Below are positions 26,274 through 34,475 of a stretch of 64,000 nucleotides of DNA, in pieces (positions within the stretch are counted from its first letter, which is position 1; each line of letters begins with the position of its first letter). The notes under the pieces are model-generated. The model was given only the letters and a program-made list of their open reading frames with translations, was not told where the DNA came from and did no database searches. A program made the position numbers and the translations under genes. The DNA comes from Ruegeria sp. HKCCSA071 (GTDB lineage Bacteria > Pseudomonadota > Alphaproteobacteria > Rhodobacterales > Rhodobacteraceae), in the NCBI RefSeq assembly GCF_017872555.1, contig NZ_JAEDOX010000007.1, positions 62,001 through 126,000 on the forward strand, given 5' to 3'.

Positions 26274-27022
26274 CGGCTTGCTCCCTTCAACGAAGGTTGC
26301 CCGCGGCGGGCCCATTTCTCGATCCGGCCAAACACGACGCCGGAACACAGGGTGACGATCAAATAAAGCGCACCGGCAGCAAGGAAGAACGTGAAATATG
26401 CGCGAGTGCTTGCAGCGGCCTGGCGTGTTTCCAGCGTTAGTTCGCTGAAACCAACGATGGCAAGCAAAGCAGTGTCTTTAGTGGCGATCAGCCAAAGATT
26501 GGCCAGCCCCGGTGTGGCAAAGGACATCATCGCGGGGATCGTGACACGCCGCATAAGCTTGAATGGCGGCATACCAAAGGATCGCGCCGCCTCAATCTGC
26601 CCTGAGGGTACCGCCTGGATAGCCCCACGCAACACTTCGGTCGCATAAGCCCCCTGAACGATGCCCAATACCCAGATACCAGCTACAACGCCGCTGATTT
26701 CAACCCGGCCATAACCCATTGCCTGTGCGGCCTGATTGATCAGGTCGGTCCCTACATAGTAGAGGATCAGGATAAGCACCAGTTCAGGTACGGCGCGCAT
26801 CACGGTTGTGTATATGGCGAGAAGGTCACGGGTGACCGGTCCGCCATATAGTTTCCCATAGGCCCCGAAAAGCCCGATGATCAGTCCGAAACCGAACGCG
26901 CCAAGTGCGATCTGCAACGAGTGAACGAGGCCACGCAGGAGATTACCGCCCCAACCCGGAGGGGTTAGGGACAGCAGCTCCAAGCTTTGGGCAAGCCCCA
27001 GGCTTTCGAGGAGCGCTTCCAC
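26270..27022 (-). CDS. basic amino-acid ABC permease (HisQ/ArtQ-like)
   Basis: A 250-residue polar amino-acid permease with the family stretch MRAVPELVLILILYYVG and EAA loop GQIEAARSFGMPPFKLMRRVTIP. It lies 8 bases after the binding-protein gene and overlaps its partner permease. It forms the inner-membrane channel for the basic amino-acid importer. Confidence 0.88.
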   Translation of the reverse strand: MEALLESLGLAQSLELLSLTPPGWGGNLLRGLVHSLQIALGAFGFGLIIGLFGAYGKLYGGPVTRDLLAIYTTVMRAVPELVLILILYYVGTDLINQAAQAMGYGRVEISGVVAGIWVLGIVQGAYATEVLRGAIQAVPSGQIEAARSFGMPPFKLMRRVTIPAMMSFATPGLANLWLIATKDTALLAIVGFSELTLETRQAAASTRAYFTFFLAAGALYLIVTLCSGVVFGRIEKWARRGQPSLKGASR

Positions 27023-27030
27023 GACGAAGC

Positions 27031-27804
27031 TTATTCGCTGTAGATGCTGGTCGTGAAATAGCGCGAGGTAATTTCCTCATGCGTACCGTCGGCAAGAATT
27101 GCCGCGATTCCCGCATTCAGTTTTTCACGCAGCGCGTCGTCACCCTTGCGAACACCGGCGCCGACGCCACGGCCCAGAATTGCCACGTCGTTCGCAACCG
27201 GGCCCTTGATTTCGCAGCAGGCACCGGTGTCGGTTGCGACAAAGTCAGCCATGGCAATGCTGTCCGCTTGAATCGCGTCGATCCGACCGGCGAACAAGTC
27301 CTGATTGGCCTCGTCCTGGGTTTGGTAAACTCGGATTTCTGCGGCATCTTTGAAGTGTTCGTTCGCATAGGCCTGGTGGATGGTTGATGCCTGCACGCCG
27401 ATGATCTTGCCAGCCAGAGATTCCGGCGTTGGTTCGATGTCCATCGACTTGTCGGCGACGATCACTGCCGGTGTGTTGTAGTAGGGATCGCTGAAATCGA
27501 TGGTTTTCAGGCGCTCTTCGGTGATCGACATCGACGCCATCAGAGCGTCGATTTGCTGACCGGTCAGCGACGGGATGATGCCGTCCCAGGCAACCGGTGT
27601 GATCACGCAGTCAAGCTCGGCCGCGGAACAAACCGCGTCAATCACCTCGATTTCCCAGCCGACCCAGGTGCCCGAGGAATCGAGTGAGGCAAATGGGGGG
27701 TAGGGTTCGGCGGCGATCCCGATTTTAACTTCTTCTGCACTGACCGTTCCGGCGCTGAGCATTGTCGCAGCCACACCTGCTGCAATAAGGTTTCTTTTTA
27801 TCAT
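27031..27804 (-). CDS. basic amino-acid periplasmic binding protein
   Basis: A 257-residue type-3 solute-binding protein. The signal peptide is residues 1-23 (ends V-S-A). The mature N-terminus is VKIGIAAEPYPPFAS, and the protein contains DALMASMSITEERLKTIDFSDPY, the classic motif of the lysine/arginine/ornithine/histidine/octopine-binding group. The cysteine pair in the first lobe (about residues 59 and 65) is typical of that group. Given the neighbours, arginine or a methylated arginine is a good ligand candidate. Confidence 0.88.
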   Translation of the reverse strand: MIKRNLIAAGVAATMLSAGTVSAEEVKIGIAAEPYPPFASLDSSGTWVGWEIEVIDAVCSAAELDCVITPVAWDGIIPSLTGQQIDALMASMSITEERLKTIDFSDPYYNTPAVIVADKSMDIEPTPESLAGKIIGVQASTIHQAYANEHFKDAAEIRVYQTQDEANQDLFAGRIDAIQADSIAMADFVATDTGACCEIKGPVANDVAILGRGVGAGVRKGDDALREKLNAGIAAILADGTHEEITSRYFTTSIYSE

Positions 27805-27833
27805 TTTAGTCTCCCTGTCATGATTTTGTTTAC

Positions 27834-28610
27834 TCAGCCGACTGATTTCAGGAATTGCTTCAGCCGAGCGGATTTAGGATTATCAAAAAGCTCGTCAGGT
27901 GGCCCCTGTTCCTCGATTTTTCCTTCGAAAAGATACACAACGTGGGTCGCAACCTCACGCGCAAACTTCATCTCATGGGTCACTATCAACATGGTCCGGC
28001 CTTCGGCGGCGAGACCCCGAATGACGGTCAAAACCTCGCCGACCAGTTCGGGATCCAGCGCGCTGGTGGGTTCGTCAAACAACATCACACTGGGATCGAC
28101 CGCCAGCGCGCGCGCAATCGCTGCACGTTGTTGCTGACCACCTGAAAGGAACGAAGGGAAGGTGTCGGCCTTGTCGCCCAAACCCACGCGCTCCAGCAGT
28201 TGATGCGCCCGTTTGATTGCCTGGTCACGCGGCACTTTCAAAACGTGAACGGGCACTTCGATGACGTTTTCCAACAAGGTGCGATGAGTCCAGAGGTTGA
28301 AGGCCTGGAATACCATCGCCAGCCGCGTGCGGATACGCTCAAGCTGACGCCGGTCTTTGGGCAACCCGTCAGGGCGCATCGCGATCGTTTCACCGTTTAC
28401 AACGATCTCGCCAGAGCTAGGCGTTTCGAGGAAGTTGATGCAACGAAGGAACGTGGATTTTCCGGAACCGCTGCCTCCGATGATGGCGACGACATCGCCC
28501 TGATGGGCAGTGAGCGAAACGCCCTTGAGAACCTCAAGCGAGCCAAAAGACTTGTGCAAGTCAATGACCCGAATGGCCTCATCCGGCTTGGTCTCGGGGT
28601 CAACGTTCAT
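27834..28610 (-). CDS. basic amino-acid ABC ATPase (HisP/OccP-like)
   Basis: A 258-residue ATPase with Walker A GGSGSGKST, Q-loop MVFQAFNLWTH, signature LSGGQQQRAAIARAL, Walker B VMLFDEPTSALD and switch IVTHEM. The HisP/OccP-type sequence fits the other importer genes. It is the first gene of the leftward operon and divergent from a TetR regulator gene across a short gap with a candidate operator. Confidence 0.92.
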   Translation of the reverse strand: MNVDPETKPDEAIRVIDLHKSFGSLEVLKGVSLTAHQGDVVAIIGGSGSGKSTFLRCINFLETPSSGEIVVNGETIAMRPDGLPKDRRQLERIRTRLAMVFQAFNLWTHRTLLENVIEVPVHVLKVPRDQAIKRAHQLLERVGLGDKADTFPSFLSGGQQQRAAIARALAVDPSVMLFDEPTSALDPELVGEVLTVIRGLAAEGRTMLIVTHEMKFAREVATHVVYLFEGKIEEQGPPDELFDNPKSARLKQFLKSVG

Positions 28611-28666
28611 TTGTTGTTTCCATCCCTATCCACCATTTTTTCCTTGCAGCTTTATCGATTCCCCAC

Positions 28667-28686
28667 AATTATGCAACTGTATAATT
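28667..28686. promoter_or_regulatory. imperfect 20-bp palindrome, candidate TetR operator
   Basis: AATTATGCAACTGTATAATT has 8 of 10 symmetric pairs. It lies between the divergent importer ATPase gene and the tetR-aruH-aruI-DDAH operon, 20 bases before the tetR start, and overlaps AT-rich -10-like sequence. It fits an autoregulated TetR-type site that controls both sides. Confidence 0.5.
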
Positions 28687-28705
28687 ATAATATCTGGAAA
28701 GAATA

Positions 28706-29344
28706 ATGCCGGATCACGTAACAAAATTTAGGCGCGAACCAGCAGAGCAGCGTAAAGAGTCGTTGATTGAGGCTACGTTGTCTTTGATTGCCGAGCAGGG
28801 TTTGCAAGGGGCAACCGTTCGGGCGATTGCTGATCGGGCGAATGTGACTCAGGGTCTGATCCGGCATCATTTTTCTTCGAAAGAAGACCTGATTACAGCA
28901 GCTTACGACTATCATATGCGGCGAATGACCGCCATGACTGCCGCGCAGAGTGCTGAACCAAATGACTCCGCCAGATCACGGCTGGCGACGTTTGTAGTGA
29001 CCGGGTTGACCCATCCCGTGGTCGACCCGGACTGGGTTTGTCTGTGGGCGGGGTTTCTGAATAAAACGCGCAAAGATACCAAAATGCAGGAAATCCACGA
29101 GCAGACCTACCGTGATTTCCGTGATCGGCTAGAGGCGCATATTTCAGATGCTCTGCAAGAGGCGGGTATGCCCCCAAAAAGCTGCCACCTAAGACGAATG
29201 GCCATCGCTTGCAACGCGGTGATCGACGGACTGTGGATGGAAGGTGGCGCCCTGCCAAGCGCTTTCAAAGCGGGCGAATTGCCAGAGATTGGGCTCGACT
29301 CAGTCGGATCAATCATCGGTTTGGACTTAACGGTTATTGAGTAG
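28706..29344 (+). CDS. BetI-like TetR regulator of the arginine-type unit
   Basis: A 212-residue TetR protein. The HTH is near residues 33-56 (GATVRAIADRANVTQGLIRHHF), followed by S-S-K-E-D-L. The C-terminal domain is of the BetI C-terminal type (LWAGFLNKTRKDTKMQEIHEQTY). It is only 8 bases from aruH and opens the rightward operon, so regulator and enzymes are co-expressed. The effector is probably the imported amino acid or a product. Confidence 0.88.
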   Translation: MPDHVTKFRREPAEQRKESLIEATLSLIAEQGLQGATVRAIADRANVTQGLIRHHFSSKEDLITAAYDYHMRRMTAMTAAQSAEPNDSARSRLATFVVTGLTHPVVDPDWVCLWAGFLNKTRKDTKMQEIHEQTYRDFRDRLEAHISDALQEAGMPPKSCHLRRMAIACNAVIDGLWMEGGALPSAFKAGELPEIGLDSVGSIIGLDLTVIE

Positions 29345-29352
29345 GATCGAAG

Positions 29353-30540
29353 ATGAAAGAAACAGCGATAACCGAACGCCTGTCCGGGTTGGGTGGCGCA
29401 AAGTGGGAAGTGCATCTTGCAGCTCAACGCCGTGTTGCAGAAGGGCAGGACATCATCGAATTGACGATCGGTGAGCCTGACGTTCCAGCACCTACCAGAC
29501 TTGTGGACGCGGCTGTGAACGCCCTGCATCAGGGTCGAACGACCTACTCGAGTGGACGCGGTGAAGCCGGGCTGCGTGCAGCATTGGCAGAGCGCTACTC
29601 CGATAGGTCCGGCCGGGCGATTTCCGATTTGCAAGTGTTGTGTTTCCCGGGGACCCAAACTGCGCTTTATGCCGTACTAATGGGTGTTGCGGAAACCGGT
29701 TGTGAAGTGCTGGTAGGTGATCCGATGTATGCGACCTATCAAGGTGTAATCCGCGCCAGTGGGGCGGACGTCGTGCCTGTTCCTCTGCGACCGGAGAATG
29801 GCTTTCGGATTGCTGCCGATGACATCGCCGCTCGCATCACCCCGAATACCTCTGCCATTTTGCTCACAACGCCACACAACCCGACGGGTTCGATCCTAAC
29901 CAAGGCAGATCTGAATGCTATCGGGCAGCTGGCCATCGATCATGATCTCTGGATCATTTCAGATGAGGTCTATGAAGAGTTGGTTTTCGACGGAAACGAA
30001 TTTGTTTCGCCCCTGTCCCTGCCAGAGTTGTCTGATCGGGTCATTGTGGTGTCATCCATATCAAAATCGCATGCCGCCCCTGGATTCCGCAGCGGATGGT
30101 GTATCGGCCCCGAGGCGTTTGCAGAACGCCTTTTGCCTCTGTCTGAAACCATGCTTTTCGGCAATCAACCCTTCATCGCGGACATGACCGAAATGGCCAT
30201 TCGCGAGGGATCGGATGTCGCGGCAGGAATGGCGCAACGCTTTGCCAATCGCGCGCGCATCTTGCAGGACAGGTTGTCGACTGAAACGCGGCTGCGTGTT
30301 CATCGTCCTCAGGCCGGCATGTTCGCGATGATCGACGTTTCGGCGACCGGACTGAACGGCAACGATTACGCATTTCACCTGCTGGAACATGGCAAAGTGG
30401 CTGTAATGCCGGGCACATCGTTTGGCGACACAGTGGATGACTGGGTGCGTATCGCACTGACGGTGGATGACGCGGACTTTGCCACGGCTTGTGACCGGAT
30501 CATCAATCACGTGAACCAGTTGCAGTTGGAGAACGCATGA
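29353..30540 (+). CDS. aruH: AruH-like arginine:pyruvate aminotransferase
   Basis: A 395-residue fold-type-I PLP enzyme: TIGEPDVPAP near the N-terminus, TTPHNPTGS, SDEVYEELVFDG and the PLP lysine in SSISKSHAAPGFRSGW. The stretch around the lysine closely follows what I recall of Pseudomonas AruH, which transaminates arginine to 2-ketoarginine with pyruvate as acceptor. The four-base overlap with an AruI-like gene strongly supports that assignment. Whether methylated arginines are also used is unknown. Confidence 0.82.
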   Translation: MKETAITERLSGLGGAKWEVHLAAQRRVAEGQDIIELTIGEPDVPAPTRLVDAAVNALHQGRTTYSSGRGEAGLRAALAERYSDRSGRAISDLQVLCFPGTQTALYAVLMGVAETGCEVLVGDPMYATYQGVIRASGADVVPVPLRPENGFRIAADDIAARITPNTSAILLTTPHNPTGSILTKADLNAIGQLAIDHDLWIISDEVYEELVFDGNEFVSPLSLPELSDRVIVVSSISKSHAAPGFRSGWCIGPEAFAERLLPLSETMLFGNQPFIADMTEMAIREGSDVAAGMAQRFANRARILQDRLSTETRLRVHRPQAGMFAMIDVSATGLNGNDYAFHLLEHGKVAVMPGTSFGDTVDDWVRIALTVDDADFATACDRIINHVNQLQLENA

Positions 30541-32135
30541 CAAGCATTGGTGAGGCGTTGGTGTCCCAACTGGTTGCGCGCGACGTAGATACTGTCTTTG
30601 GTATTCCTGGCGTACATACGGTCGAGCTGTATCGGGGGCTTGCATCCTCTGGTATCCGCCACGTCACCCCCCGGCACGAACAGGGCGCGGGGTTTATGGC
30701 GGATGGGTATGCCAGGGTGTCCGGTAAGCCCGGCGTTGCATTTGTTATCACTGGTCCAGGTTTGACAAATACACTTACTGCGATGGGGCAGGCCAGGGCA
30801 GATAGTGTTCCGATGCTTGTGGTCTCTGGGGTGAATACGCTGTCCAGCCTTGGTAAAGGTTTAGGACACTTACATGAGCTGCCGGATCAGAGGGCGATGG
30901 CGCGGACAGTCGCGTTGTGGTCCGAGCGTGTTGAGGGCTCGGATGATTTGCTTCCGGCCATGGATCGGGCCTTTCGGCCGTTCCAATCGGGACGCCCGGG
31001 GCCGACGCATATCGAAATTCCCTTGGATATTGCTGGGGATCAGTATGTTGAAACAACGGTAACGCCCGGATATCTGACCGAAAAACCAGAAGACATGGCG
31101 CTTATTGACAAAGCTGTCAGCCGATTGGCCGCAGCCAAGACTCCGGTGCTGTTAGTCGGTGGCGGTGCGTGTCGGGAAAGCGCGGCAATACGTTTTCTGG
31201 CCGAACGTTTGGATGCGCCGGTCGTGCAGACCGTAAATGCGCGCGGGCTGATGTATGGTCATCCACTCAGTGTGCCGGCAAGCCCAAGCCTTCAGGCTGT
31301 ACGCGATTTGATTGAAGGATCAGACGCGGTACTGGCGCTGGGAACTGAGCTGGGGCAAACGGACTTTGACATGTACGCAACCGGAAACATGGCCAGTATG
31401 TCGTCCCTGATCCGGGTCGACCTCTGCCCCGACCAAATGCGTCGCCACGAAGCCGAAGTGGCAATTGTTGGCGATGCAGGCGTTGTAGCCGCTGCGATAT
31501 TGGAAGCTTTGGGTCCTGCGACCGCATCCTTGAACGGTGCACGACGTGCCGAAGCGGCACGCCGCGGTGCTTTTGAGGAAATCGGTGCGGATATGCGCGC
31601 GCTTCACGACATTCTCGTTGCGATGCGCAGGGCCGTTCCAGACGCGATCATGGTAGGCGATTCCACTTATCCGATCTACGCGGGCAATCTCTACTATGAC
31701 CATGATCGTCCTGGTGGTTGGTTCAATGCGTCGACCGGGTTTGGCGCACTTGGATACGGCATACCCGCAGCGATCGGCGCGGCGCTGGCAGCGCCGAATG
31801 CATCTGTGCTCTGTATCTCTGGCGATGGTGGGGCACAGTTCAGCCTGCCCGAGTTGATGACCGCAGTTGATGAAAACCTGCCGATTACTTTCGTTATTTG
31901 GAACAATCATGGCTATCAGGAAATTGCGACCTCGATGCAAGCTGTCGGGGTGACCGTTCTCGGGTGCGAACCAACGCCGCCTGACTTTGAAGGCGTGGCC
32001 CGCTCCTGCGGGATGCCGTTCTGGCGGATCGGGCCGGATGCAGCAGAGGTGGCGCAAGCTTTGACTGCTGCGCAGTCCCATGAAGGCCCACGACTTGTTG
32101 AAATCCGCGCACCTAATCAATCACACTCCTCATAA
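30537..32135 (+). CDS. aruI: AruI-like 2-ketoarginine decarboxylase (ThDP-dependent)
   Basis: A 532-residue thiamine-diphosphate enzyme. The N-terminal Pyr domain starts VFGIPGVHTVELYRGLA with the catalytic Glu in TPRHEQGAGFMADGYAR; the central domain is around residues 190-320. The C-terminal PP domain has SGDGGAQFSLPEL and the later N in WNNHGYQEI, the Mg-ThDP site. The first 60 residues closely match AruI as I remember it, rather than acetolactate synthase. It would decarboxylate 2-ketoarginine to 4-guanidinobutyraldehyde. No guanidinobutyraldehyde dehydrogenase or guanidinobutyrase is present in the window. Confidence 0.82.
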   Translation: MTSIGEALVSQLVARDVDTVFGIPGVHTVELYRGLASSGIRHVTPRHEQGAGFMADGYARVSGKPGVAFVITGPGLTNTLTAMGQARADSVPMLVVSGVNTLSSLGKGLGHLHELPDQRAMARTVALWSERVEGSDDLLPAMDRAFRPFQSGRPGPTHIEIPLDIAGDQYVETTVTPGYLTEKPEDMALIDKAVSRLAAAKTPVLLVGGGACRESAAIRFLAERLDAPVVQTVNARGLMYGHPLSVPASPSLQAVRDLIEGSDAVLALGTELGQTDFDMYATGNMASMSSLIRVDLCPDQMRRHEAEVAIVGDAGVVAAAILEALGPATASLNGARRAEAARRGAFEEIGADMRALHDILVAMRRAVPDAIMVGDSTYPIYAGNLYYDHDRPGGWFNASTGFGALGYGIPAAIGAALAAPNASVLCISGDGGAQFSLPELMTAVDENLPITFVIWNNHGYQEIATSMQAVGVTVLGCEPTPPDFEGVARSCGMPFWRIGPDAAEVAQALTAAQSHEGPRLVEIRAPNQSHSS

Positions 32136-32150
32136 AAAGCGAGAACGGAA

Positions 32151-32933
32151 ATGACTGACCCGACTTTTCAGTTTACGCGGGCGATTACGCGCCGCCCGGC
32201 TGCATCCATCACCATGGGTTTGCGTGCAGAAGATATCGGTACACCAGATTTGGACGGGATGCTGGCGGCACACGCACACTATGTAGCAACGCTGAAGAGC
32301 ACCGGCGCCGAGGTGATTGAACTGTCTCCGCTGGATACGTTCCCGGATGCAGTGTTTGTCGAGGATACAACCCTTTGTCTGCCCCTGGGCGCCGTTATGA
32401 TGCGCCCAGGGGCACCCAGCCGCATGGGGGAAGTGGCCGAGATGGAACCAACTATTCGCTCGGTTTACGACGAAGTGCACCGTATCAAAGGACCGGGTCA
32501 TATTGAAGGCGGGGATATCCTGGTCACTGGCCGCGAAATCCTAGTTGGGCGTTCGGATCGCACGGACGCGGCTGGTGTTGCCGAACTGACCGACATCGTT
32601 TCGAAATGGGGCCACACCGTGCGTGAAGTGTTCACACCGCCGGGTGTACTGCATTTCAAAACGGATTGTTCTCTGTTGGATGGGGAAACCATCCTTTCAA
32701 CCAAGCGTCTGGACGATTCAGGATGTTTCGAAGGGTACCGCGTTTTGCACGTAGCCGAAGGTGAGGAAGCAGCGGCGAACTCGATCCGGTTCAACGAGCT
32801 TGTGCTGGCCCCGGCTGGGTTCCCACGTACAGTAGAAATGTTGCGGAAAAACGGCTACGAGGTCGTAGAAATCAACAACACCGAATGTGCAAAACTGGAT
32901 GGCGGAATGTCATGCCTATCTCTTAGATTCTGA
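32151..32933 (+). CDS. dimethylargininase (DDAH)-like amidinohydrolase
   Basis: A 260-residue pentein-fold protein of DDAH length (arginine deiminases are longer). It shows FPDAVFVEDT, GPGHIEGGDIL, the catalytic-type His region in GVLHFKTDC and the C-terminal nucleophile Cys in GGMSCLSLRF. DDAH turns N-omega-methylated arginines into citrulline plus mono- or dimethylamine; a plain arginine or agmatine-like hydrolase is the alternative. It lies 15 bases after aruI in the same operon. A stem-loop follows the stop codon. Confidence 0.82.
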   Translation: MTDPTFQFTRAITRRPAASITMGLRAEDIGTPDLDGMLAAHAHYVATLKSTGAEVIELSPLDTFPDAVFVEDTTLCLPLGAVMMRPGAPSRMGEVAEMEPTIRSVYDEVHRIKGPGHIEGGDILVTGREILVGRSDRTDAAGVAELTDIVSKWGHTVREVFTPPGVLHFKTDCSLLDGETILSTKRLDDSGCFEGYRVLHVAEGEEAAANSIRFNELVLAPAGFPRTVEMLRKNGYEVVEINNTECAKLDGGMSCLSLRF

Positions 32934-32975
32934 AGGCTTTGCACGTTACTTTATCCTATGGCGATCGCAATTGTT

Positions 32976-32999
32976 GGTCCTGACAAAAAAGTCAGGGCC
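32976..32999 (+). terminator. stem-loop after the aruHI-DDAH operon
   Basis: GGTCCTGAC, an A6 loop, then GTCAGGGCC form a 9-base stem with one G-T pair, 42 bases after the DDAH stop. No T-run follows. Confidence 0.6.
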
Positions 33000-33338
33000 A
33001 TCGGTTCAGAATTGAGTCATCTGATTTATTCGGCAACTACATCAAGTAGGCGTAAATCGCGTTCAGCTCCGAACACTTGGGATATAGTGGTCTTCCGGGA
33101 TGTTTGTGGCGGAACCAATCTTGCCCATTCACGCTTCTGCTCACGCTCCCCCGCAAAACCTTGTCTGGTCTCTTTGAAATTCACAGTCAAATTGATCCAT
33201 AGGGCTGGCTTATGGTTTTGAAGGTATAATCGATTTTTCTTGACACCTTATTCTGTCAAAATGCCAATGCTAAAATGTGAATGTAACGCCGCACAAGAAT
33301 GGCGAACCTGCCGAACAATTCACCAACAGAGGAAAACA
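33000..33338. promoter_or_regulatory. non-coding leader of the phosphonate importer operon
   Basis: No credible gene is seen between the DDAH operon and phnS; the open frames here lack starts and motifs. It must contain the phnS promoter. TATAAT occurs at 33225-33230 without a good -35 box, and an inverted repeat is present at 33240-33259. Confidence 0.45.
33240..33259. promoter_or_regulatory. TTGACA-N8-TGTCAA inverted repeat upstream of phnS
   Basis: Two perfect 6-base arms separated by 8 bases lie 80 bases before the phnS start. It could be a regulator site; the left arm also matches a -35 box. Confidence 0.4.
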
Positions 33339-34358
33339 ATGAAACACACCACATCATTTCTCGCAGCTTTGGCCGTCGGCGCACTGACGGCGACGGTAGC
33401 GGCATCGGAAACAGAATTGACAGTTTACACCGCCGTTGAGGCGGAGGATCTGGCACGATATGCCGAGACGTTCAATCAGAGTAACCCGGATATCAAGATC
33501 AACTGGGTTCGTGACTCGACCGGGATTATCACGGCGAAACTGCTGGCCGAGCGGGACAACCCTCAGGCGGATGTCATTTGGGGATTGGCAGCGACCTCTC
33601 TTCTGCTGCTGAAATCCGAAGGCATGCTGGAGCCTTATGCCCCGGCTGGCGTAGACAAGCTGGATGCGAAATTCGTCGATGGTGACAACCCACCTGCCTG
33701 GGTTGGCATGGACGCCTGGGTTGCCTCGGTCTGTTACAACACGGTTGAGGCGGAAAAGGCTGGGCTTAAGCCGCCCACCTCGTGGAAGGACCTGACTGAT
33801 CCGATGTACAAGGATCAGGTCATCATGCCGAACCCGAATTCGTCTGGCACGGGTTTCCTTGATGTGTCCAGCTGGCTTCAAATGTTTGGCGAAGAAGGCG
33901 GCTGGGAATACATGGATGCGCTGCACGAGAATATTGCGCGCTACACCCATTCCGGCTCTAAGCCTTGCAAACTGGCCGCGGCAGGCGAGATCCCGATTGG
34001 CATTTCTTTTGCATTCCGTGGGGCGAAATCCAAAGCTGATGGTGCACCACTAGAGATCATTGTGCCTTCGGAAGGCGTAGGCTGGGACATGGAGGCAACC
34101 GCAATCGTTGCCGGTACCGCAAATCTGGAAGCCGCGCAGAAGCTGGTGGATTTCACTGTCACCAAAGAGGCCAACGAGATGTACAATACCGGCTATGCAG
34201 TCGTGGCGTATCCCGGCGTTGCAAAACCGGTTGAGCACTTCCCAGAGGGTCTTCTGGATGCGATGATCAACAATGATTTCGAGTATGCCGCCAACAATCG
34301 CGCGGCAATCCTGAAGGAATGGCAGTCTCGCTATGACGGAAAGTCTGAAGCGAAATAA
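33339..34358 (+). CDS. phnS: 2-aminoethylphosphonate-type periplasmic binding protein
   Basis: About 339 residues from ATG 33339 (AGAGGAAAAC upstream); earlier in-frame codons are not needed. The signal peptide ends A-T-V-A-A-S (~22 residues). The mature part begins ELTVYTAVEAEDLARYAETF, the pattern of Fe3+/phosphonate-type class 2 binding proteins. The downstream ATPase, double permease and phnWAY-pbfA genes point to 2-aminoethylphosphonate as ligand. A strong stem-loop follows, expected to raise the level of this gene's mRNA relative to the rest. Confidence 0.85.
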   Translation: MKHTTSFLAALAVGALTATVAASETELTVYTAVEAEDLARYAETFNQSNPDIKINWVRDSTGIITAKLLAERDNPQADVIWGLAATSLLLLKSEGMLEPYAPAGVDKLDAKFVDGDNPPAWVGMDAWVASVCYNTVEAEKAGLKPPTSWKDLTDPMYKDQVIMPNPNSSGTGFLDVSSWLQMFGEEGGWEYMDALHENIARYTHSGSKPCKLAAAGEIPIGISFAFRGAKSKADGAPLEIIVPSEGVGWDMEATAIVAGTANLEAAQKLVDFTVTKEANEMYNTGYAVVAYPGVAKPVEHFPEGLLDAMINNDFEYAANNRAAILKEWQSRYDGKSEAK

Positions 34359-34366
34359 ACCCATTG

Positions 34367-34394
34367 GCAGGAGGGGCTTTTGTGCCTCTCCTGC
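34367..34394 (+). terminator. intercistronic stem-loop after phnS
   Basis: GCAGGAGGGGC, a 6-base loop (TTTTGT), then GCCTCTCCTGC pair over all 11 positions with one G-T. It starts 9 bases after the stop. It probably protects the phnS mRNA or attenuates read-through into phnT. Confidence 0.65.
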
Positions 34395-34475
34395 AAGCCA
34401 CTCTCTTGTTCCCACCAACAACACCAACTCACCCGGCGCGAACCGGCCAGGATCGGTCGTGCCCGAGGTGCAGAT

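Noticed and set aside
33225..33230. TATAAT as the phnS promoter -10 box
   Set aside because: No -35 match at 16-18 bases upstream, so not called as a promoter.
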